Assembly (NCBI RefSeq): GCF_016658545.1
Contig: NZ_JACVZC010000003.1
Span: forward strand, 62,001-126,000
Direction of reading: 5' to 3'
Origin: Pseudomonas sp. S37
Lineage (GTDB): Bacteria > Pseudomonadota > Gammaproteobacteria > Pseudomonadales > Pseudomonadaceae
Length of the DNA: 64,000 nt
Part shown: positions 59,025 to 64,000 of the stretch, piece after piece
How the letters are laid out: every line of letters starts with the position of its first letter
Position numbering within the stretch: position 1 is the stretch's first letter
Program-made: the position numbers and the translations under genes
Notes under the pieces: generated by a model
Told to the model about the DNA's origin: nothing
What the model saw: the letters and a program-made list of their open reading frames with translations, nothing else
The model's database searches: none

Positions 59025-59801
59025 TTACTTGCGCCCCAGGTAAACGTCCTGCAAATGGCTGCCTTCGAGCAGTTCGCTGGCACTGCCCTGCAGCACCACC
59101 CGCCCGGTATCCATCACGTATCCCTGATGAGCATACTTGAGCGCCACGGCGATGTTCTGTTCGGCAATCAGAAAGCTCGCCCCCTCTTTGGCATTCAGTT
59201 GCGCGACGATCTCGAAGATCTCCTGCACGATCATCGGTGCCAGCCCCATCGACGGCTCATCGAGCAGTACCAGCGTCGGCTGGGTCATCAATGCCCGGCC
59301 AATAGCAATCATCTGCTGTTCGCCCCCCGACGTGAAACCGGCCTGAGTCTTGCGTTTGGTCTTCAGGCGGGGGAACCAGTCGTACACGCGCTCCAGGTTC
59401 TGCTCCAGTTTGCGCCGCGACAGGCCACGCACAAAGCCGCCACTGCGCAAGTTATCTTCTACCGTAAGGTGCGAAAATACATGCCGGCCCTCAAGCACGT
59501 GAACAATACCTTGGTGGACTAGCCGGTGAGATGCAACGGCCGCACAGTCCACACCCCCGAAACGGACCTGGCCACGGCTGATCTTGGCACGTTCGGCGCG
59601 GATCAGCCCAGAGATGGCTTTCAGGGTAGTGCTCTTGCCTGCCCCGTTGGCGCCCAACAGCGCGACGATCCCCCCCTTGGGCACCGTCAGCGACACACCG
59701 GAAACGGCGAGAATGGCGCCGTCGTAGATAACCTCGACATCGTCGACCTGCAGCAGCGGCTCAGCTACACCCGTGCTCAACCCACTAATGACCTGGTTCA
59801 T
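59025..59801 (-). CDS. livF: Branched-chain amino-acid-type ABC ATPase, LivF-like
   Basis: A 258-residue ATPase with Walker A GANGAGKST, signature TSGGEQQMIAIGRAL, Walker B LVLLDEPSMGLAP and the LivF-typical GIVHVLEGRHVFSHLTVEDNL. LivF and LivG are the two ATPases of the HAAT family importers; LivG is not in the window. ATG 59801 directly follows the stop of the binding protein gene (TGATATG). A start at 59825 would overlap that gene. The substrate may be a branched amino acid, amide, urea or sulfur compound; placement next to sfn genes makes the last possible but unproven. Confidence 0.92.
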   Translation of the reverse strand: MNQVISGLSTGVAEPLLQVDDVEVIYDGAILAVSGVSLTVPKGGIVALLGANGAGKSTTLKAISGLIRAERAKISRGQVRFGGVDCAAVASHRLVHQGIVHVLEGRHVFSHLTVEDNLRSGGFVRGLSRRKLEQNLERVYDWFPRLKTKRKTQAGFTSGGEQQMIAIGRALMTQPTLVLLDEPSMGLAPMIVQEIFEIVAQLNAKEGASFLIAEQNIAVALKYAHQGYVMDTGRVVLQGSASELLEGSHLQDVYLGRK

Positions 59802-59802
59802 A

Positions 59803-61137
59803 TCAGGATTCCTTGGCGCACTCACGCCGCGTTACACCCTGCTCCTTGGCGTAAGCGGCAGATTTTTCTTCGATCAGCGGCCGCAATGTCTGGCGATCAG
59901 CCTGCACCCAGTCGGTCACCAGGCTCCAACGCTGACCGTCCCATTGCTGCACCTTGGCCGCACCACCTCCTTCATGGTCGCTACAGGACAACTTCAGTGG
60001 CTGCATCAAGCCAAGGAAACCCATTTCCTTGAGCCGCGCATCACCCAAATCAAGGTGCTCAAGGCCCCAGCGACCTTCCTCGCCGTTAAGCGGGCGGTTG
60101 CCGAATTTCTTCTGCCCGGCGCGGATCGCTTCCACGGCGATGGCAGCGTTAACCAGACCGGAGTTGTAATAGACGCTGCCAAAGCTTCTTGGATCTTTCA
60201 GGTCGCTCTTGCCCTTGTCGAGGATGAACGCCTTGATGCGTTGATGAATATCGAAGCTCGCGCCACCCGGGTACGGTGTCAGCGCCAGGTAGCCTTTGCC
60301 AGCGTCACCAGCGGGCAACACGTCTTCATCCGAGCTCGCCCAGATATCACCCACGATGCGGTCGACCGGATAACCGAAACGCGCGGCGGTCTTGATTGCC
60401 ACCGGCGTCGACACCCCCCAGGTGCGCAAGAAGACCCAGTCCGGCTTGGCCTGGCGCACTTGCCGCCACTGCGCGGCCTGCTCGTTACCCGGGTCGGCCA
60501 CCGGAATCTGGATATTCTCGAACCCGTATTTTTCCGCCAGCAACTTCAATGGCCCCTGGGTTTCGCGGCCATAAGCGGAGTCGTGGTAAACCGTGGCAAT
60601 CTTCTTGCCCTTGAGTTTGTCCAGCCCGCCCTCTTTCTCGGCCACGTAGTTGATGAACGCCGAAGCCTCGCTGTAGAAGGTCAGCATCACCGGGAAGTTG
60701 TAGGGGAACACGCTGCCGTCCGTGGCCTCGGTGCGGCCATAACCAAGCGTGATCAATGGGATCTTGTCAGTCTCGGCCTTGTTCGCCAGCGCATAGGCCG
60801 CCGGGGCGCCATTGGGCTGGTAGACCGCCACCGGCGCACCATCAAGGCCCTTCTTGAAACGCTCGTAGCACTCGATGCCCTTCTCTGCAGTCCATTCGGT
60901 TTCGCACTCCTGCCAGACCAGTTTGACGCCATTGATGCCGCCCTCGACCTCATTGATATAGCGCAGGTAGTCGATCATCCCGGCCCATACCGGGATGCCA
61001 CTGGATGCATACGCCCCAACCCGGTATGTAGCCATTGGAAAGAACTGCTCGTCAGCTGCAGCCTGAACCGGCAATGCCGAATGAACCCCCAGGAACAGCA
61101 GGGCCGAAGCCAGTGTGCGCTTGAATCGATGTTGCAT
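59803..61137 (-). CDS. ABC transporter substrate-binding protein (LivK-like, HAAT family) 1
   Basis: A 444-residue periplasmic binding protein with a signal peptide to about residue 28 (PVQAAADEQ). MATYRVGAYASSGIPVWAGMIDYLRYINEVEGGINGVKLVWQECETEW is typical of the Peripla_BP_6 group, with IATVYHDSAYGRETQGPLKLLAEKYG and SCSDHEGGGAAKVQQWDGQRW further on. ATG 61137 has GGAAG eight bases upstream. It is a close tandem paralogue of the next protein (61214) and is separated from it by 76 bases. It precedes livF directly. Confidence 0.92.
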   Translation of the reverse strand: MQHRFKRTLASALLFLGVHSALPVQAAADEQFFPMATYRVGAYASSGIPVWAGMIDYLRYINEVEGGINGVKLVWQECETEWTAEKGIECYERFKKGLDGAPVAVYQPNGAPAAYALANKAETDKIPLITLGYGRTEATDGSVFPYNFPVMLTFYSEASAFINYVAEKEGGLDKLKGKKIATVYHDSAYGRETQGPLKLLAEKYGFENIQIPVADPGNEQAAQWRQVRQAKPDWVFLRTWGVSTPVAIKTAARFGYPVDRIVGDIWASSDEDVLPAGDAGKGYLALTPYPGGASFDIHQRIKAFILDKGKSDLKDPRSFGSVYYNSGLVNAAIAVEAIRAGQKKFGNRPLNGEEGRWGLEHLDLGDARLKEMGFLGLMQPLKLSCSDHEGGGAAKVQQWDGQRWSLVTDWVQADRQTLRPLIEEKSAAYAKEQGVTRRECAKES

Positions 61138-61213
61138 GATGTTCACTTCCGTCGAAAAGGTGATGAGGCCCGATTTGAAGCTCCGTGCCGAGAGGCAGCC
61201 GGGGCCGAATGAG

Positions 61214-62557
61214 TCACTGCTCAGCGCCGCAGTCGCGCGGGGTTACGCCCTTTTCCCTGGCGTAGGCGGCGGACTTCGCTTCGATCAACGGACGCAGGGT
61301 GTCGCGGTCGGCTTGTACCCAGTCGGTCACCTGCAGCCACTTCTGCCCGTCCCACTGCTGTACGCGAGCGGCGCCGCCGCCTTCGTGGTCGCTGCAAGAC
61401 AATTTCAGCGGTGGCAACAGGCCCTCGAAGCCGATCGCCTTCAGCCGCGCGGCATCGATATCCAGGTGTTCAAAGGCCCAGCGGGCCTCCTCACCATTGA
61501 GCGCACGCTTGCCAAACCTGGCCTGGCCGGTACGCAGGGCCTCGACGGCGATCGCGGCGTTTATCAGCCCGATGTTGTAGTACACCTTGCCGAAGTAGCT
61601 CTTGTCCTTGAGGTCGCTCTTGCCGGTGTCGAGGATGTATTGCTTGAGGCGTTTGTGGATCTCGAAGCCATCGCCCCCGGGAAACGGTGCCAGCGCTTGA
61701 TAACCCGTAGCAGCCGGGCCAGCCGGGATCACATCGGCTTCGGAACCTGCCCACACATCACCGACGATGCGGTCGGCCTTGATACCGAAGCGCGCAGCGG
61801 TCTTCAGCGCTACCGGCGTCGACACCCCCCAGGTGCGCAGGAATATCCAGTCCGGCTGAATCTGCCGCACTTGACGCCACTGAGCCGATTGTTCGTTGCC
61901 CGGGTCGGCGACTGGAATCTGGATGTTCTCGAAGCCATACTTCTCGGCCAGCAATTTGATCGGGGCCTGGGTTTCACGGCCGTAGGCAGAGTCGTGATAA
62001 ACAGTGACGATCTTCTTGCCCTTGAGCTTGTCGAACCCACCCTCGCGCTCGGCAATGTAATTGATGCCCACCGAGGCTTGGCCGTAGTAGTTGAGCAGCA
62101 GCGGGAAGGCATAGGGGAACACACTGCCGTCCGTGGACTCGGTCCGCCCACCACCGCCGTCGATCAGCGGAATTTTATCCGCCGCGCCCTTCTCCATCAG
62201 TGCATACGAACCTGGCGTGCTATGGGTGAAAAAGAAAGCAGTTGGCGATGCACCATTGCCGCCCTTGTAACGCTCGTAGCATTCGACGATGCGGTCGACG
62301 TTCCACTCGGTCTCGCACTCCTGCCAGACCAGCTTGACACCATTGACGCCACCTTCCACTTCGTTGATGTAGCGCATGTAATCAATCTCGCCGGCCCACC
62401 AGGGAATGCCGCTGGAGGCGTAGGCACCGACCCGGTAGGTGGCCAGGGGAATGAACTGTTGACTGTCGGCAGCCTGAACGGTCGCAACCGGTAGGCCCAC
62501 GTGAGTGCCGATTGCCAGCAGGCTGGCGATAAAAGTTCGCTGCAATGCGTTGCGCAT
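61214..62557 (-). CDS. ABC transporter substrate-binding protein (LivK-like, HAAT family) 2
   Basis: A 447-residue tandem paralogue of the preceding protein: signal peptide to about residue 30 (VQAADS), then LATYRVGAYASSGIPWWAGEIDYMRYINEVEGGVNGVKLVWQECETEW, nearly the same as in its neighbour. The ligand region differs (for example THSTPGSYALMEKGAADKIPLIDGGGGRTESTDG versus QPNGAPAAYALANKAETDKIPLITLGYGRTEATDG), so the two may bind different ligands but share one membrane complex. It lies between livM and the first binding protein gene. Confidence 0.92.
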   Translation of the reverse strand: MRNALQRTFIASLLAIGTHVGLPVATVQAADSQQFIPLATYRVGAYASSGIPWWAGEIDYMRYINEVEGGVNGVKLVWQECETEWNVDRIVECYERYKGGNGASPTAFFFTHSTPGSYALMEKGAADKIPLIDGGGGRTESTDGSVFPYAFPLLLNYYGQASVGINYIAEREGGFDKLKGKKIVTVYHDSAYGRETQAPIKLLAEKYGFENIQIPVADPGNEQSAQWRQVRQIQPDWIFLRTWGVSTPVALKTAARFGIKADRIVGDVWAGSEADVIPAGPAATGYQALAPFPGGDGFEIHKRLKQYILDTGKSDLKDKSYFGKVYYNIGLINAAIAVEALRTGQARFGKRALNGEEARWAFEHLDIDAARLKAIGFEGLLPPLKLSCSDHEGGGAARVQQWDGQKWLQVTDWVQADRDTLRPLIEAKSAAYAREKGVTPRDCGAEQ

Positions 62558-62644
62558 GATCTGTACTTCTATAAGCGTGTGTGGATGTATTTCCCTCCCG
62601 TGGTCGGGTCGAAAGGCGTAGGGGGCGTTCTAGCGTCACTCGGT

Positions 62645-63712
62645 TCAGAATCTCAGCGGCCAAACCTTCAGGCGCTCATGCAGGTTGCTGATCAACCGCA
62701 CCAGCCCCTCAGGCTCCTTGATCAGGAACCAGATGATTAGCGCACCGAAAATGATCTTCTGCAGGTTCTGCAGTTGCCCGGCGTCGACATGCCCGGCGAA
62801 CAGCACCTGGCCGGCGTAGCTCAGAAAGATCGGCAGCAGGCTGATGAATGCGGCGCCGATGAAGTTGCCAGCGATACTGCCCATGCCACCGATGATGATG
62901 ATGAACAGGATCTGGAACGAACGGTTGATATCAAAACTGCTCGCGCTGGCTGTTCCCAGGTAGGCGAACGTCCACAGGGCGCCAGCAATTCCCAGGTAAA
63001 ACGAACTGACTGCAAACGCCAGCCGTTTGTAGCCGACCACCGGAATACCGATAACGGCAGCAGCGGTGTCCATGTCGCGAATCGCCATCCAGTTGCGGCC
63101 GACCCGGCTGCGTACCAGATTCACCGCCACCCAGGTGAGCACTACCACGGTCGACAGCGTCAGCAGGTAGCGACCAACGGGTGTAGCAATGTTCTGGCCA
63201 AGGATCTCCAGACGCGGTGCAAAAATGGTGCCCGATGAAGCATGGTTGTAGAACCACGGAAATTTGGTGAACACCCACTCGAGAAAAAACTGTGCAGCCA
63301 AGGTAGTGACCATCAGGTAGAAGCCCTTGATACGCGAGCTGGGCAGACCGAACAGCAAACCGACCAAGGCGCTGACCAATCCGCCGCCCAGTAGCGCCAG
63401 GGGTAGTGGCAAGCCGGGAACTCGCAGCAGCAAGCCGTAACTGGCGAAGGCCCCTACGGCCATGAAGCCGGCTGCGCCAACAGAGGTCTGCCCGGTGTAG
63501 CCGGTCAACAGGTTGAGCCCCAGACCGGCCAGCGACAGCACCAGGAAAGGGATCAGAATCGCGTTGAGCCAGTAGTCGTTACCCAGCAAAGGGATCATCA
63601 CGAAGGCCACCGCCAGCAGTGCCGCCAGCGCCCACGGCCTGTACTGCCTGCGCAGCCACAGCGGTGCCGTCTCGAACGGTGTCGGCAAGCTGTATGGCGA
63701 AGATTTGTTCAT
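62645..63712 (-). CDS. livM: Branched-chain amino-acid-type ABC permease, LivM-like
   Basis: A 355-residue permease with about 9-10 membrane segments. LIPFLVLSLAGLGLNLLTGYTGQTSVGAAGFMAVGAFASY is the LivM hallmark; NWMAIRDMDTAAAVIGIPVVGYKRLAFAVSSFYLGIAGAL follows, and FIIIIGGMGSIAGNFIGAAFI near the end. It starts 3 bases after the LivH stop. There are 87 bases between it and the binding protein gene downstream. It forms the importer core with LivH. Confidence 0.94.
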   Translation of the reverse strand: MNKSSPYSLPTPFETAPLWLRRQYRPWALAALLAVAFVMIPLLGNDYWLNAILIPFLVLSLAGLGLNLLTGYTGQTSVGAAGFMAVGAFASYGLLLRVPGLPLPLALLGGGLVSALVGLLFGLPSSRIKGFYLMVTTLAAQFFLEWVFTKFPWFYNHASSGTIFAPRLEILGQNIATPVGRYLLTLSTVVVLTWVAVNLVRSRVGRNWMAIRDMDTAAAVIGIPVVGYKRLAFAVSSFYLGIAGALWTFAYLGTASASSFDINRSFQILFIIIIGGMGSIAGNFIGAAFISLLPIFLSYAGQVLFAGHVDAGQLQNLQKIIFGALIIWFLIKEPEGLVRLISNLHERLKVWPLRF

Positions 63713-63715
63713 TAT

Positions 63716-64000
63716 TCAGACTCGCTCGATGGTGCGTTCGCCGAACAGGCCGGCGGGACGGATGTACAGGAAGACCAGGGCCAACGCATAGGCGAACCAC
63801 GGCGTGATGCCGCCGCCGATCAACGGGCCGATGTAGACCTCTGCCAGGTTCTCTGCGGCACCCACGATCAGGCCACCGACGATGGCCCCTCCAATGGAGG
63901 TGAAGCCACCAATGATCAGCACCGGCAGGGCTTTGAGCACCACCAGCGACAGCGAGAACTGCACGCCCTGACGCGCGCCCCAGAGCAGCCCGGCCACCAG
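63716..64000 (-). CDS. livH: Branched-chain amino-acid-type ABC permease, LivH-like (5' end cut by window edge)
   Basis: The C-terminal 94 or so residues of a LivH-type permease: KALPVLIIGGFTSIGGAIVGGLIVGAAENLAEVYIGPLIGGG and the closing membrane helix before LVFLYIRPAGLFGERTIERV. The frame continues open to base 64000, so the true start lies beyond the window. It precedes livM by 3 bases. LivG is not visible and is expected upstream, outside the window. Confidence 0.9.
   Translation of the reverse strand: MVAGLLWGARQGVQFSLSLVVLKALPVLIIGGFTSIGGAIVGGLIVGAAENLAEVYIGPLIGGGITPWFAYALALVFLYIRPAGLFGERTIERV

Noticed and set aside
59773-62494. Long plus-strand frames opposite livF and the two binding protein genes (for example 59773-61212 and 61115-62494)
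   Set aside because: They mirror each other because the binding proteins are paralogous, carry no domain and have no ribosome-binding sites; the minus-strand genes explain the region.

Overview
The window looks like chromosome of a Pseudomonas, most likely of the P. putida group. The evidence is the high GC content, putida-style REP palindromes (the CTCCCACAGG / CCTGTGGGAGC core) in several gaps, an OprD-family porin, and an sfn (dimethyl sulfone) gene set. All functional calls come from reading the translated sequence; no database search was run.

Region 1 (1-12323) is a sugar-acid catabolic cluster. The minus strand carries a RraA-type aldolase-like protein, a SnoaL-like protein, an alpha-ketoglutarate-semialdehyde dehydrogenase, a Dabb protein, an ACS-type MFS permease, a uronate-dehydrogenase-like enzyme, an enolase-superfamily dehydratase/cycloisomerase, a mutarotase, an OprD porin and an esterase. 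A LacI regulator cut by the left edge and an unusual IclR regulator fused to an SMP-30/gluconolactonase-like domain flank the set. Together they suggest oxidation of hexuronates or aldarates to alpha-ketoglutarate.

Region 2 (12324-49887) is a large organosulfur-scavenging island on the plus strand. Four promoter-led blocks start near 12.6, 22.6, 27.9 and 39.0 kb. They encode six ABC-transporter modules or fragments (one SsuBC pair, two full dipeptide-type systems, two orphan SsuA-like binding proteins), three TonB-dependent receptors, four NtaA/DszA-type flavin monooxygenases, an acyl-CoA-dehydrogenase-like monooxygenase, two class II aldolases, a hydroxyacid dehydrogenase, an exported amine oxidase with an exported RidA, and a flavoprotein/ferredoxin pair resembling APS reductase. 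The four blocks share an aligned promoter architecture, and three share a short 5' leader motif. Many of the proteins contain almost no Cys or Met. All this points to sulfur-starvation control. The island also holds gene debris: a truncated TauD, a TonB-receptor-like N-terminus and a hydroxyacid-oxidase-like tail.

Region 3 (49882-58958) is the sfn locus: sfnE-sfnC-sfnR-ssuD-like on the minus strand, sfnB on plus, sfnF-sfnG on minus and a fourth acyl-CoA-dehydrogenase-like gene on plus. Each of the four transcription units has a -24/-12 (sigma-54) promoter candidate, and three inverted repeats CTGTTG-N6-CAACAG fit activator sites for SfnR.

Region 4 (59025-64000) is a branched-chain-amino-acid-type ABC transporter on the minus strand (livF, two tandem paralogous binding proteins, livM, and livH cut by the right edge).

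No tRNA, rRNA, CRISPR array, insertion sequence or replication origin was seen.
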